Shown here: positions 1 to 8,891 of the stretch, one piece after another
Position numbering within the stretch: the stretch's first letter is position 1
How the letters are laid out: each line of letters opens with the position of its first letter
Assembly: GCF_001969265.1 (NCBI RefSeq)
Contig: NZ_CP019304.1
Location: 4,402,001 to 4,466,000 of the forward strand
Length of the DNA: 64,000 bases
Origin: Arthrobacter sp. QXT-31
GTDB lineage: Bacteria; Actinomycetota; Actinomycetes; Actinomycetales; Micrococcaceae
Reading direction: 5' to 3'
Program-made: the position numbers and the translations under genes
The notes under the pieces: model-generated
What the model saw: only the letters and a program-made list of their open reading frames with translations
Database searches by the model: none
Told to the model about the DNA's origin: nothing

Positions 1-304
1 CGACAACGACGAGGGCCGTGCTGCCCGGACAGCCTACGCCTCCCTTAAGCACAGCTACGAAAAGGTGGGCGACCACTGGGAGCCGAAGGAGAAGCGCGGC
101 CCGTCCGACGAGCGCGCCGAGGAGGGTGTGGATTCATCGGCGCCGACCGCCGGAGGCGTGGATGCGAACGCTTCCAAGGAGCACCTCTACCAGCGGGCCC
201 AGGAGCTCAACATCGAGGGCCGTTCTAAGATGGACAAGAACGAACTTGTCGAGGCGCTGCGGAAAGCCAACGACGCCGCCACCCGGAAGGCGCGCGGCGA
301 CTGA
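1..304 (+). CDS. ChaB-like protein with C-terminal Rho_N/SAP-like segment, 5' partial
   Basis: The reading frame is open from the window edge and stops at 302-304, so the start lies outside the window. The visible N-terminal part (AYASLKHSYEKVGDHWEPK) matches the end of the ChaB domain, a small domain first named in a cation transport regulator. A polar linker follows, then a C-terminal segment (LYQRAQELNIEGRSKMDKNE followed by LVEALRKAN) that resembles a Rho N-terminal/SAP-like helical nucleic-acid-binding motif. ChaB plus Rho_N fusions are common small actinobacterial proteins of unproven function. I infer a small cytoplasmic, possibly nucleic-acid-associated protein. The family call is fairly safe; the function is not known. 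Confidence 0.7.
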   Translation, partial: DNDEGRAARTAYASLKHSYEKVGDHWEPKEKRGPSDERAEEGVDSSAPTAGGVDANASKEHLYQRAQELNIEGRSKMDKNELVEALRKANDAATRKARGD

Positions 305-346
305 CCGGCGGGGTCTGACCGGCGAGGTCTGGGTTAGGAATCTCGC

Positions 347-871
347 CTATCCCTCTTGAGGCAGAGAGTAGGAAGATCCCGACGGCGTCCGGTCCAGCAC
401 GCCGAAATCAACCAGGTAGCGGCGCAGCAGCACAACATCGTCCGTGTAACTCAGGAGGCGCTCGTTGACCTGCCGCTCGGTGAGCTTCTCGCCTGGTTGG
501 AAGGATTCGCCGGCAATCCAGGCCAGGAGTTCCCGGCGGTCCGCCTGGTTGGCCGGATACCTGTCGATCCGGCCCAGGCGCATGAAGCGGGCCACACCAG
601 TTTTGGCCTGGCGCTTGGGCTGCTGTGTGAGGAGGTCCCGGAAGATGGAGTCGGAAGCCTTCAGTTCGTTGCCGGCTTTGCGCTCCACCAGGCCTGCCTC
701 GAGCAGGACGGCGATGGCCCGGTCCCGCCGTCGGCCGGCCTGCCCGGCACCCGCATCCGGGAGCGTGGCACCCAGCACAATCTGTGCGTAGGCCGTCCGC
801 GCATCGTGGTTGGCGAGCGCTGCCATGACGCGGCGCCAGTGCGGCCCGGCCTGGCTTGTCTCCCTGCTCAT
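347..871 (-). CDS. DUF2087 domain-containing protein
   Basis: A 174-residue protein. The C-terminal 75 residues (from about RIDRYPANQADRRELLAWIA through the conserved LLRRYLVDFGVLDR) are typical of DUF2087, a small winged-helix-like domain often joined to regulators. The N-terminal half looks like a helical DNA-binding or regulatory domain: it begins WRRVMAALANHDARTAYAQI and has a loss-of-activity-style helix RDRAIAVLLEAGLVER. The frame extends upstream to 1045, but the ATG at 871 is chosen because a GGGGGA Shine-Dalgarno lies just before it and the upstream residues look non-coding. It is probably a transcriptional regulator. No operon partner is visible. Confidence 0.75.
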   Translation of the reverse strand: MSRETSQAGPHWRRVMAALANHDARTAYAQIVLGATLPDAGAGQAGRRRDRAIAVLLEAGLVERKAGNELKASDSIFRDLLTQQPKRQAKTGVARFMRLGRIDRYPANQADRRELLAWIAGESFQPGEKLTERQVNERLLSYTDDVVLLRRYLVDFGVLDRTPSGSSYSLPQEG

Positions 872-1145
872 GGCTTCCCCCTTGCATCGGCCCTGCCATA
901 AGGCCCCGACACCAGTATGGCGCGGGGTCGGCGTCGTGATGTGACACGATCTCGAGGATAATTGTCCGCAGCGGGCCTGAAACGGCAGAGAACAACCTGG
1001 ACTATTGCGCTGGCCGTGTTGGGCGCATGTCTTCTTTGGAGTCATACCAATGGTCCAGGTGGCCCGCCCACCCTCACGTTGCTCCGCCGTCGTCCCCTGT
1101 GCGGGGCATACTTAGGATGACCCGCCCCAGCAACGGAAGAAGCCA

Positions 1146-1985
1146 ATGACGCCAAACACTGCCGTCCCGAACATCACCCTGAACAACGGCGTCGAGATCC
1201 CCCAACTTGGCTTCGGAGTCTTCCAGGTCCCGCCGGAAGAGACCCAGCGCATTGTGGAGGACGCCCTGGAGGCCGGCTACCGCCACATCGACACGGCAGC
1301 GGCGTACCGCAACGAGGCCGCCGTCGGCGCCGCAATCGCCGCAACGGGGATCCCCCGTGAGGGCATCTTCATCACCACCAAGCTGCGGAACGGCGAGCAG
1401 GGCATGGCCCGGGAAGCCTTCCGGAACAGCTGCCGTGAACTGGGCGTGGACTACGTCGACCTGTACCTGATCCACTGGCCGGTGCCATCCCGGAACCTTT
1501 TTCCCGAGGCTTGGAAAGCCATGGAGACCCTGCACGCCGACGGTGAGATCCGCGCAATCGGCGTATCAAACTTCCTGGCGGACCACCTGGACACGCTCCT
1601 CCAGTCGGCGGACGTAGTTCCGGCTGTCAACCAGTTTGAGCTGCACCCGACATTCCAGCAGTCCGAACTGGCGGCGAAGAGCCGCTCCCTGGGCATCGCC
1701 GTGGAGGCGTACAGCCCCCTCGGCCAGGGTGCCGACCTGAACGCTGAGCCAGTGGCGACCGCTGCTGAAAAGTACGGCGTCAGCCCGGCCCAGGTTGTGC
1801 TGGCCTGGCACCTCTCGCACGGCACCATTGTCATTCCAAAGTCAGCCAACAGCGCCCGTATGCGGGACAACCTGGCGGCCGCCGGCGTCGTGCTCACGAC
1901 AGAGGAGATTAGCGGGATCACCGCCCTCGAGTCGGGTGCCCGCATCGGTTCCGACCCCGCCGTCGCCGCCCACAGTCAAATGTAA
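1146..1985 (+). CDS. Aldo/keto reductase (2,5-diketo-D-gluconate reductase type)
   Basis: A 279-residue cytosolic NADPH-dependent oxidoreductase with a full (beta/alpha)8 aldo/keto reductase fold. The catalytic tetrad is visible in order: Asp49 and Tyr54 (GYRHIDTAAAY), Lys79 (TTKLRNG) and His110 (YLIHWPVP). The C-terminal NADP-binding signature IVIPKSANSARMRDN is also present. Length is normal for the AKR5-like bacterial members that reduce diketogluconate, methylglyoxal and similar carbonyls. The true substrate cannot be read from sequence. It lies 9 bases upstream of the DinB-like gene and may be co-transcribed with it. Confidence 0.93.
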   Translation: MTPNTAVPNITLNNGVEIPQLGFGVFQVPPEETQRIVEDALEAGYRHIDTAAAYRNEAAVGAAIAATGIPREGIFITTKLRNGEQGMAREAFRNSCRELGVDYVDLYLIHWPVPSRNLFPEAWKAMETLHADGEIRAIGVSNFLADHLDTLLQSADVVPAVNQFELHPTFQQSELAAKSRSLGIAVEAYSPLGQGADLNAEPVATAAEKYGVSPAQVVLAWHLSHGTIVIPKSANSARMRDNLAAAGVVLTTEEISGITALESGARIGSDPAVAAHSQM

Positions 1986-1994
1986 GGGGACCCG

Positions 1995-2507
1995 ATGAAA
2001 TCCAATGAAGTGCTGCTGGACGCCTTTGGCCGCATCCGCGAAATCGTGGAAGACACGCTCGACGGGATCGATGACGACACCCTGGTCCGCCGTCCTGCCG
2101 GCAACGGAAATTCCATCGCATGGCTGATCTGGCACCTCAGCCGTGTGGAAGACGCGCAGGTCGCTGCGGCGGCCGGGCTGCCGCAGGTCTGGACCGCGCA
2201 GGGCTTTGCTGGCCGTTTTGGTTTGCCGCTTCCGGAACGGGACACCGGCTACGGCCATTCGTCCGACAAGGTCGACGCCGTGCGGGCTCCGCGGGAGCTG
2301 CTCGCTGATTACTACGAGGCGGTCCACCGGCAGACCAGGGAAGTTCTGAACAGCCTTGATGATGATGGCCTTGACCGCGTCGTCGATACCCACTGGGACC
2401 CGCCGGTCACCTTCGGTGTCCGGCTGGTCAGCACGATTGCCGACTGCCTCCAGCACGCGGGGCAGGCCGCATACGCGAGGGGCCTGAAAGGCGGCGTCCA
2501 CGCCTGA
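1995..2507 (+). CDS. DinB/DUF664 family protein (mycothiol-dependent transferase fold)
   Basis: A 170-residue four-helix-bundle protein of the DinB_2/DUF664 group. The SIAWLIWHLSRVED helix supplies the first metal-binding histidine, and a late CLQHAGQAAYARG helix supplies another; a HWDPP segment lies between them. In actinobacteria, members of this superfamily include mycothiol S-transferases and maleylpyruvate isomerase-like enzymes. That role is plausible here because the organism also carries a mycoredoxin, which implies mycothiol chemistry. The exact substrate is unknown. The ATG at 1995 follows the GGGGA in the spacer after the aldo/keto reductase. Confidence 0.8.
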   Translation: MKSNEVLLDAFGRIREIVEDTLDGIDDDTLVRRPAGNGNSIAWLIWHLSRVEDAQVAAAAGLPQVWTAQGFAGRFGLPLPERDTGYGHSSDKVDAVRAPRELLADYYEAVHRQTREVLNSLDDDGLDRVVDTHWDPPVTFGVRLVSTIADCLQHAGQAAYARGLKGGVHA

Positions 2508-2578
2508 CAGACCTCGATGCCCTTGCCTGGCCTTGGCGGTCGGAGGAGGATAAGCGGCAAAAACTCCAGGAGGCCGCA

Positions 2579-3553
2579 GTGACCCAGCTTGGGAAGTTTG
2601 AGAAGTACCTGATCGAGGAATTTTTCGACGATTACCGGGCCGGGGCCCTGACCCAGCACACCTTCACCCGCCGGGTGGCCTTCATTACCGGCAGCATGGC
2701 AGCTGCGGCCGCCGCAATGCTCCTGGTCGGGTGCACGCCGCAGGAAGTGCCGCGCAGCACCGATCCCATGCCAACCCCCACCCCGACGTCGGGTCCGGCC
2801 ACGGGCACCGCCTCCGGCGGCGCTGTTCCGGGGGCAAAGAGCCCGCTTTCCGTTCCCGAGGGAGCAGCAGGAATTACGACCTCGACAGTGACGTTCCCGT
2901 CCGGCGGCACCGAGATCAGCGCTTACCTCGCCCGGCCCGGGTCCGGGAAGCCTGGACCCGCCGTCCTGGTCTGCCATGAGAACCGGGGACTGACTCCGCA
3001 TATACAGGATGTGGCCCGGCGCTTCGCGAAGGAAGGCTATGCCGCCCTGGCGATCGACCTGCTGAGCAGGGAAGGCGGCACGGCAAGCCTGGACCGGGAT
3101 GCTGTTCCTGGCGCCCTGACGCAGGCCGGCGCCCAGCGGCACGTCTCCGACTTCGCCGCGGGGTTTGACTACCTCCAGAAGCAGGACTTCGTGGAGCAGG
3201 GCCGGATCGCCATGACCGGATACTGCTTCGGCGGCGGCATCACCTGGCAGTCCGCGGTGGAGATCACCGGCCTCAAAGCCACTTCGGCCTTCTACGGACC
3301 CGCGCCTGATCTGGACAAGGTGCCCTCTATCAAGCCTGCGGTGTTCGGCGTCTACGCTGAACAGGACGACCGGATTACCGGTCCCATGCCGCAGTTGCGG
3401 GATGCCCTCGCGGCCACCAGTGTGCGCAACCAGCTCAAGGTCTATCCCGGCGTCGACCACGCGTTCCACAACGACACAGGTGACCGCTACAACGAGCAAC
3501 AGGCAACGGCGGCCTGGAACGACACGTTGGCGTGGTTCAAGAAGTACGTCTAG
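2579..3553 (+). CDS. Dienelactone hydrolase family protein, membrane-anchored or exported
   Basis: A 324-residue alpha/beta hydrolase starting at GTG 2579 behind a CCAGGAGG ribosome site. After a cytoplasmic 40-residue lead there is a hydrophobic stretch (residues about 43-57) ending LLVGC, a lipobox-like site. A Pro/Thr-rich linker precedes the dienelactone hydrolase domain (about 95-324). The nucleophile elbow GYCFGGG carries Cys216, which replaces the serine of ordinary hydrolases as in true dienelactone hydrolases. EQDDR and GVDHAFHND supply the acid and histidine. The N-terminal extension before the lipobox is long and contains RR, so a Tat-type lipoprotein signal is possible. The substrate is unknown. 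Confidence 0.87.
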   Translation: MTQLGKFEKYLIEEFFDDYRAGALTQHTFTRRVAFITGSMAAAAAAMLLVGCTPQEVPRSTDPMPTPTPTSGPATGTASGGAVPGAKSPLSVPEGAAGITTSTVTFPSGGTEISAYLARPGSGKPGPAVLVCHENRGLTPHIQDVARRFAKEGYAALAIDLLSREGGTASLDRDAVPGALTQAGAQRHVSDFAAGFDYLQKQDFVEQGRIAMTGYCFGGGITWQSAVEITGLKATSAFYGPAPDLDKVPSIKPAVFGVYAEQDDRITGPMPQLRDALAATSVRNQLKVYPGVDHAFHNDTGDRYNEQQATAAWNDTLAWFKKYV

Positions 3554-3559
3554 CCTTTG

Positions 3560-4141
3560 CTAAACCGCGGTGTCCGTCCCCGCGGCGCTCGCGGCGTCCG
3601 TGCCCGACGCGTCGCCGGCCAGCGCCTGCTGGCGGCGGAAGACCTGGATGGCGATCGCCGTCGGAATGACAGCCAGGGCAACGGCCCGCATCCAGGGGCG
3701 GTCCAGGACGTGGCCCGTGACGGAGTCGAGCGAGAAGCTGCCCGGGCCGCCGATCGTGAAGGAGGCTGCCGCAAGGCCGAGGACAGCCGGGTATTCAAGG
3801 CCGCCTTCCGTGGCAAAGAAGCCGTTGGGGGCGTGCACGCTGGCCGCAACGCCCATGGTGGTGGCGGCCGCCGCACCGGCCGCCGGAGTCCCGAACCCGA
3901 GGGCCAGGGCGAGGCCGGCTCCCGCTTCGCCGAGGCCGGCCAGGACTGCGCTTGGCTTTGCGGGCCGGAACCCCATGGCGTGCATTCCCTTGCTGGTGCC
4001 TTCGATCCCGCCGCCGCCGAACCAGCCGAAAAGCTTCTGGGTGACGTGGGCGAAAAGGACGCTGCCCAGGCCGACGCGGAAAATGGTCTGTGCAGCTGTG
4101 GCGGCCACCGGGGCGACTGGGCTGGTGCTCGTGCGGCTCAT
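3560..4141 (-). CDS. DoxX family membrane protein
   Basis: A 193-residue integral membrane protein with four hydrophobic segments. Features typical of DoxX are the opening helix AQTIFRVGLGSVLFAHVTQK, the amphipathic GWFGGGGIEGT motif, the GLGEAGAGLALALGFGTP helix and the later LEYPAVLGLAAASFTI helix. DoxX proteins are linked to thiosulfate or quinone redox chemistry and oxidative stress, but most members have no assigned reaction. An AGGAGG ribosome site stands just before the ATG at 4141. It converges on the dienelactone hydrolase gene with only 6 bases between stops. Confidence 0.88.
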   Translation of the reverse strand: MSRTSTSPVAPVAATAAQTIFRVGLGSVLFAHVTQKLFGWFGGGGIEGTSKGMHAMGFRPAKPSAVLAGLGEAGAGLALALGFGTPAAGAAAATTMGVAASVHAPNGFFATEGGLEYPAVLGLAAASFTIGGPGSFSLDSVTGHVLDRPWMRAVALAVIPTAIAIQVFRRQQALAGDASGTDAASAAGTDTAV

Positions 4142-4204
4142 GTGAATCCTCCTGTGAACGGTTCAGCCATGCGGCTGCTCTTCAGGCGATCTTGTCCGAC
4201 GATT

Positions 4205-4247
4205 CTAGTCCGGCCCCTGTCTAGTCCGGCCCCTGTCTAGTCCGGCC
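4205..4247. repeat. 16-bp direct tandem repeat, 2.7 copies
   Basis: The unit CTAGTCCGGCCCCTGT occurs twice without mismatch (4205-4220 and 4221-4236) and again as a partial copy (from 4237). It sits between the 3' end of the Hpt-like gene and the promoter side of doxX. No function is evident; slippage is the simplest origin. Confidence 0.85.
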
Positions 4248-4250
4248 TGC

Positions 4251-4643
4251 TTAATTTGGGTCCTGGCCCTTCGGCCTGGGCCGCGGCAGATGCCCCTGGC
4301 GGCCGGCTTCACGAACCAGCAGGCGGATGTTTGCGTACAGCACCGCCCTGATGGCATCCGGTTCCAGCCGCTGGCCCCTTCGGATGCGTGCTTCCAGCTC
4401 GCTGCAGCACCGCTCCAGCCGCAGGGCTCCCGCCATGGCGGAGGTCGCCCTCAGGCTCACGACGGCGTCGGCCGCCATCCGCGGGTCACCGCTGGCCAGG
4501 GCGCGGAGGATTTTCGACGCCCGCTCGGGCAGCATCTGCAGGTAGTCGTCCATGAAGGCCTCTGCGAAGGCGGGACCCACTTCCGTGGCAAGGACCTGCA
4601 GCGGGCCGGTGTCCAGCACGGGTGTGTCTTCTGTGCTGTTCAC
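4251..4643 (-). CDS. Hpt-domain-like protein lacking the phospho-accepting histidine
   Basis: A 130-residue helical protein starting with GTG at 4643. Residues 15-110 follow the four-helix histidine phosphotransfer (Hpt) pattern: FAEAFMDDYLQMLPERASKI, then a second helix AADAVVSLRATSAMAGALRL and a third RCCSELEARIRRG. In Hpt domains the second of these reads A-H-x-L-K-G-x-S. Here the histidine position is Val62 and the Lys-Gly is Arg65-Ala66. It therefore cannot accept a phosphoryl group by the usual chemistry and may be a binding-only or decayed module. No kinase or response regulator is adjacent. Confidence 0.65.
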   Translation of the reverse strand: MNSTEDTPVLDTGPLQVLATEVGPAFAEAFMDDYLQMLPERASKILRALASGDPRMAADAVVSLRATSAMAGALRLERCCSELEARIRRGQRLEPDAIRAVLYANIRLLVREAGRQGHLPRPRPKGQDPN

Positions 4644-4788
4644 TTCGCACCGCCTGCTGCTGTCCCCTGCATGCCTCGCCCATCGGTCGGGCCGCGACCT
4701 CGTTGTGCGGCTTACCGGACACTTTCGCGCGGGGACCTCAAGACAGAAGAAACTTTTGCCGATGTTCGGATCAAGAAATGCTGGCCGG

Positions 4789-5913
4789 TCAGGCCCGTTC
4801 GAGCAGCACCATCACTTCGTAGTGCGTGGTTTGCGGGAACATGTCCAGGACCCGCGCCCGCCGCGCCGTGAACGAGGGGAGTGCAGCCAGGTCCCGGGCC
4901 AGTGACTGCGCGTTGCAGCTGGAGTAGACCACATGCTGCACGGAGGACGATTCCAGCCAGCCGCACAGCTCCTTGCCGATGCCCCGCCGTGGCGGATTAA
5001 CGATCACCAACTCGGGCGTCTGCTCCGCGGCGAGGGCAAACGCCGTGGCATCTCCGGCCTGGAAGCTCATGCGCTGCAGGCCGGCCTCGTCGCTGCTGAG
5101 CCTTGCCGAAACGATGGCTTCACTGCTGGTTTCAATGCCGGTGACCTCACGTGACGGGTCGGCGCAGTGCAGGGCGAAGCCGCCCACGCCGCAGTACAGG
5201 TCCCAGACGGACGCCGGCGCCAGTTCGTTAACCCACTCGCGCCCCTGCCGGTACAGGGCCGCTGCCATGTCGCTGTTCGTCTGGAAGAAGCTCTGCGGCC
5301 GAAGGTGGAGGTCGAGGTCATTGACGCGCATCCGCAGCGTGGACTGCTCGGTGAGGAGTATCTCGCGGTCGCCCTCAAGGACTGCCTTGTGTTCCGGATG
5401 CAGGTTGACTGAGACCACCTTCACCTGCGGCAGGGCGGCCAGGAGCGCGGGGAGGTGCTGCCGGATGCGCGGCAACAGCTTTTCCGAGCGCAGAACCAGG
5501 CGCAGCATGATCTCGCCGTCGGGGGACTCGGTGATGATCAGGTGCTTGAGCTCGCCGCTGCGCCGCGGGACATCATAGGGCGTGAGATGGGCGCGGGTGA
5601 TGAAGGCCGCCAGGACGGGAAAGCAGGCGAGCAGTCCTGGCGAGCAGACGCCGCACTCGCGAAGGTCAACGCCCCGGCCCTCGGCGTCAAGGATCCCGAT
5701 GGTGGGGTTCCTGGCCGTTCCGCCCACCACCATTTTGGCCTTGTTGCGGAAGCCGGACTCGCGGCTCGCGACAGGCGGCAGCCACTCCAGGGAGGTGTGG
5801 TCGGAGAGCAGCGTCTGGCAGTGCAGCTGCTTGCCGGCAAGCTGGTCGCCGTACGGCTTGCCCATGTGGGTGCAGGAGAGGCAGCGGGCGGCATCGAAGT
5901 AGGAACATTGCAT
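4789..5913 (-). CDS. rlmC: 23S rRNA (uracil-5-)-methyltransferase, RlmC/RumB type
   Basis: A 374-residue SAM-dependent methyltransferase that makes 5-methyluridine in 23S rRNA. An N-terminal cysteine set for a [4Fe-4S] cluster is visible (Cys3, Cys11 and Cys14 in MQC...CLSC, plus Cys in LRECGVC). SAM-binding motif I is VWDLYCGVGGFALHCA. The substrate loop is VIVNPPRRGIG, and the catalytic Cys sits in VVYSSCNAQSLARDL with the general base Glu in TTHYEVMVLLERA. There is no N-terminal TRAM domain and the length is about 375, which favours RlmC over RlmD. It lies 45 bases upstream of the unrelated ribonuclease Z gene's stop. Confidence 0.92.
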   Translation of the reverse strand: MQCSYFDAARCLSCTHMGKPYGDQLAGKQLHCQTLLSDHTSLEWLPPVASRESGFRNKAKMVVGGTARNPTIGILDAEGRGVDLRECGVCSPGLLACFPVLAAFITRAHLTPYDVPRRSGELKHLIITESPDGEIMLRLVLRSEKLLPRIRQHLPALLAALPQVKVVSVNLHPEHKAVLEGDREILLTEQSTLRMRVNDLDLHLRPQSFFQTNSDMAAALYRQGREWVNELAPASVWDLYCGVGGFALHCADPSREVTGIETSSEAIVSARLSSDEAGLQRMSFQAGDATAFALAAEQTPELVIVNPPRRGIGKELCGWLESSSVQHVVYSSCNAQSLARDLAALPSFTARRARVLDMFPQTTHYEVMVLLERA

Positions 5914-5958
5914 GTCTGGTTAATTCTACTTTTTCTGCCGGCTTCGTTTTGCCGCCGG

Positions 5959-6852
5959 TCAGGAGGACGGCCGCTCCCGTTTGGGAAGGCTGATCCGGTC
6001 CAGGTCGTTGGCGGGCACGACGGCGGTTCCTCCTGAGCGAGCGCGGGCCTGCTCGGCCAGGATGGTCACGTCGCCGTACCGTGCGGAGAAGTGGGTGAGA
6101 ACCAGCTTCCCGGCGCCGCCATTGGCGGCCAAATCCCCGGCCTGGCCCGCCGTCAGGTGCGCATACTGCGCAGCCAAAGCGACGTCGTCGTCGCTAAACG
6201 TTGATTCGGTGACGAGGAGGTCGACGCCGTCGGCGAGCCCCTCGGCGCCCTCACACGGGGCGGTGTCCATGATGAAGGCGAAACCCTGGCCCTTGCGCGG
6301 CACGCTGACGTCCTCCAGCCGCACGCCGTGGAGCTCTCCCTCGCGCTGCAGCCGCCCGGCGTCCGGTCCGGAAATACCCGCCGCCGCCAGCCGCCCAGGC
6401 AGCATGGTGCGGCTGTCCGGCTCGGTCAGCCGGTAGCCGTAGGCTTCGATGCGGTGACGCAGTGGTTTCACCTCCAGCCCGGTTGCGATTTCTCCGGGCC
6501 CCGAGTGGGGTTGCAGGCGAAGGTCGATGCCGGGCGAGGCGACCGATACGAGTGCACGGACAACGTCCTCTCCAGAGGCTGGGTAGTGCAGGTGCACCGG
6601 GTGCTTCACGCCGTCCAGGGCCATGCGTGAGAGCACGCCGGAAAGCCCGTAACAGTGGTCTCCGTGAACATGGGTGAGGCAGATCCTGGTGATCTGGTTG
6701 GCCGAAACACCTGCATGGATCATCTGCCGCTGGGTGCCCTCACCGGGGTCGAAGAGCAGACCCTCGCCGTCCCACCGGAGCAGGTACCCGTTGTGGTTGC
6801 GCGTCCGAGTCGGGACCTGCGATGCGGTTCCAAGGACAACGAATTCACGCAT
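5959..6852 (-). CDS. rnz: Ribonuclease Z (tRNA 3'-processing endonuclease)
   Basis: A 297-residue metallo-beta-lactamase-fold nuclease that removes 3' trailers from tRNA precursors lacking encoded CCA. The zinc motif THVHGDH (His61, His63, Asp65, His66) is intact, followed by the dimer-interface loop GLSGVLSRM. Later metal ligands are visible in FIMDTAPC (Asp), ESTFSDDD, AHLTAGQAGDLA and VLTHFSARYGD, which is the characteristic RNase Z C-terminal signature. Length is normal. Confidence 0.93.
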   Translation of the reverse strand: MREFVVLGTASQVPTRTRNHNGYLLRWDGEGLLFDPGEGTQRQMIHAGVSANQITRICLTHVHGDHCYGLSGVLSRMALDGVKHPVHLHYPASGEDVVRALVSVASPGIDLRLQPHSGPGEIATGLEVKPLRHRIEAYGYRLTEPDSRTMLPGRLAAAGISGPDAGRLQREGELHGVRLEDVSVPRKGQGFAFIMDTAPCEGAEGLADGVDLLVTESTFSDDDVALAAQYAHLTAGQAGDLAANGGAGKLVLTHFSARYGDVTILAEQARARSGGTAVVPANDLDRISLPKRERPSS

Positions 6853-6865
6853 GACACCGAGTGTC

Positions 6866-8656
6866 TCACAGGCACGCCGCGGCCGGCCGGTTGGTTCCCG
6901 GTAGCGGTGGTGCTGTTGAGCGGTAGGTGTGGCCGGTTGGGGTGGTGATTTCGATGGTGTGTCTTGGTCCTGGTCTGGGTTGTGCTTTCCAGCCGGGGAG
7001 TTCTTTGGTGTGGTTGCAGGCTTCGCAGAGTCCGGCGCCGTTTTCGAGGCTTGTTGGGCCGTCGTTGTGCCAGGGGATGATGTGGTCGTGGTGTCGGATG
7101 GGGGCGTCGCAGTAGGGGGTGCGGCAGGTGTTGTCCCTTACCTGGATGAAGCGGCGTAGCGGTGGCGGGAAGAGCCGCCGTTTCGAGTCCATGGCCACGA
7201 GGTCGCCGGTGTCCGGGGCGGTGTAGAGCCGGCGGAGCCAGACCTTGAGTTCCTGCACGGCGTCCTTGCGGCCGGTCACAGCACCCTTCTTGCGTGCTCG
7301 TGAGTCTGATGCGCTTGCCTCGCCCCTTGCTGGTCGAACGCGGCTGTCCTCTCGTTCTTCCCGGTTGAGGAGTTTCCGTGCCCAGGCTGCGGGGACGATG
7401 CCGTAGCCGGTGAGGCGGGCTGGTTCGGAGTCGCCTTGGAGGAGGGTGCGGTCGGTCATGACGAGGTTGATGTCGACGCCGGTAATGCCGCCGGGGGTGC
7501 CTGTGGTCCACTCGACGAGGGTGTCGGCCATGGCCTGGTTCCGGGAGCGCGGGTCCCCGGCGGCTTTCAGGGCACCGGCTTTCCGGGTGAGGGCGGCGTA
7601 CACTGCGACGCCCTGGTGGGCGGGCAGCAGTGCGGTCAGGTAGGTCATGCAGTCGGGGGCGGGGCGCAGGCTCACGCCCCGCTCGGATGCGGCGTGGCTG
7701 GCGCGCTGGGTGACCGAGCGCGGGTCACGCCGGGTGGCGGCGGCTTTGATGGCGGCGATGACGCCGCGGGTACCGACGCCGTCAAGGGTTCCGGTGTCGG
7801 CGGCGAGTTCCTCGTCGACGGCGGTCCGGTCTTCGACGGTCAGTACGGCTGTTTCCTTCACGAAATACATCGCGCGCTCTTCATTGAGCTGGCCGGTATC
7901 CAGGGCCGCGAGGGTGTGGGGCATTTCGATGACCAGGGCCTTGGCCATCCCGAGCAGCCGGCCACCGCGGTGCGGGGATTCACCCCGGGACAGGGCGATC
8001 TGCTCAGCCACGCCCAGGGTGTGTTCCTTGGGGCGATTCTTGCCCGGCGCCTCGGTCGACGGGGTGCTGCTTTTGGCCAGCGCGGGAGCGATCTGCCCGG
8101 GTTCGGCCATCGCCGGGCTGCTCTCTGTTCCTGGTTCGGTTTGTTCCTGCCGCTGTCTGGCTTCGAACTCGACGGCGAGCCTTGCCTGTTGCCCGGCAAT
8201 CATGCACTTGACCTTCTCCAGCGCCCGGTTCTGGTCGAGCAGCCCGGGACCGTCGGCGGTGAGATCGGCCTCTAGAAGGACAGGGGCCGCCGCTATCCGC
8301 TCCCCGGCACCCGGCCGGGCAGCGCCGGAGGCGGCGGTCCCGGTGAACACGGAGTCGTAAAACAGGGCCTCGGGAAACGGGTCCTCCGGGAGATTGTCGT
8401 CATCAAGCAGGGTATCGAGGAAAGGGTCCTCCGGGAAAAAATCCTCGGCATCCACGAACCTGGGGTCATCGTCATACAGCAACCCGCCGTCCGCAAACTC
8501 ATCAAAGGGGAAAACCTCGCCAGTGAACCACCCGTCGCCAACCGGGTCACTCGGAAAGACTGCGTCCGGAACAAGGCCCTCGGGAACAGCGGCAGCATGC
8601 AGGTCGCCGCCGCGCGGCGCTGCTCCTGTCAGTGCTGAATTCCCGGGAACTTCCAT
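6866..8656 (-). CDS. DUF222 and HNH endonuclease domain protein (13E12 repeat family)
   Basis: A 596-residue protein. The central part (about 190-450) is DUF222, including LSRGESPHRGGRLLGMAKAL and the MTYLTALLPAHQGVAVYAAL segment. The C-terminal HNH nuclease domain has zinc-type CRTPYCDAPIRHHDHIIPWH and GAGLCEACNHTKELPGW. This family is multicopy in actinobacteria, related to the mycobacterial 13E12 repeats; its biological target is unknown. The first 120 residues are unusual: very acidic, with phased Asp-Pro-Phe and Asp-Asp motifs. The start is ambiguous between ATG 8656 and GTG 8662, and neither has a clear Shine-Dalgarno. Confidence 0.88.
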   Translation of the reverse strand: MEVPGNSALTGAAPRGGDLHAAAVPEGLVPDAVFPSDPVGDGWFTGEVFPFDEFADGGLLYDDDPRFVDAEDFFPEDPFLDTLLDDDNLPEDPFPEALFYDSVFTGTAASGAARPGAGERIAAAPVLLEADLTADGPGLLDQNRALEKVKCMIAGQQARLAVEFEARQRQEQTEPGTESSPAMAEPGQIAPALAKSSTPSTEAPGKNRPKEHTLGVAEQIALSRGESPHRGGRLLGMAKALVIEMPHTLAALDTGQLNEERAMYFVKETAVLTVEDRTAVDEELAADTGTLDGVGTRGVIAAIKAAATRRDPRSVTQRASHAASERGVSLRPAPDCMTYLTALLPAHQGVAVYAALTRKAGALKAAGDPRSRNQAMADTLVEWTTGTPGGITGVDINLVMTDRTLLQGDSEPARLTGYGIVPAAWARKLLNREEREDSRVRPARGEASASDSRARKKGAVTGRKDAVQELKVWLRRLYTAPDTGDLVAMDSKRRLFPPPLRRFIQVRDNTCRTPYCDAPIRHHDHIIPWHNDGPTSLENGAGLCEACNHTKELPGWKAQPRPGPRHTIEITTPTGHTYRSTAPPLPGTNRPAAACL

Positions 8657-8891
8657 GCACACAGTCTGCCGTGGGGGACTGACATTAAAGGGGCCGTTAG
8701 GACCCAGATGGAGACGGATCTAAAAAACTTTTTTGGAGCCGTCCCGGAACGAAAACTGGGCAGCAGCACAGGGGGTTTCCAGCCATGAAAACACCCTGAT
8801 CTGCTACCTAGTTGGGCCTGCCGGCACGCAGGCGTTTATGGCCAAGGGCAGGAGTTGGACTGTGTGGCGCCCGGACCGAAAGAATGGGCGG

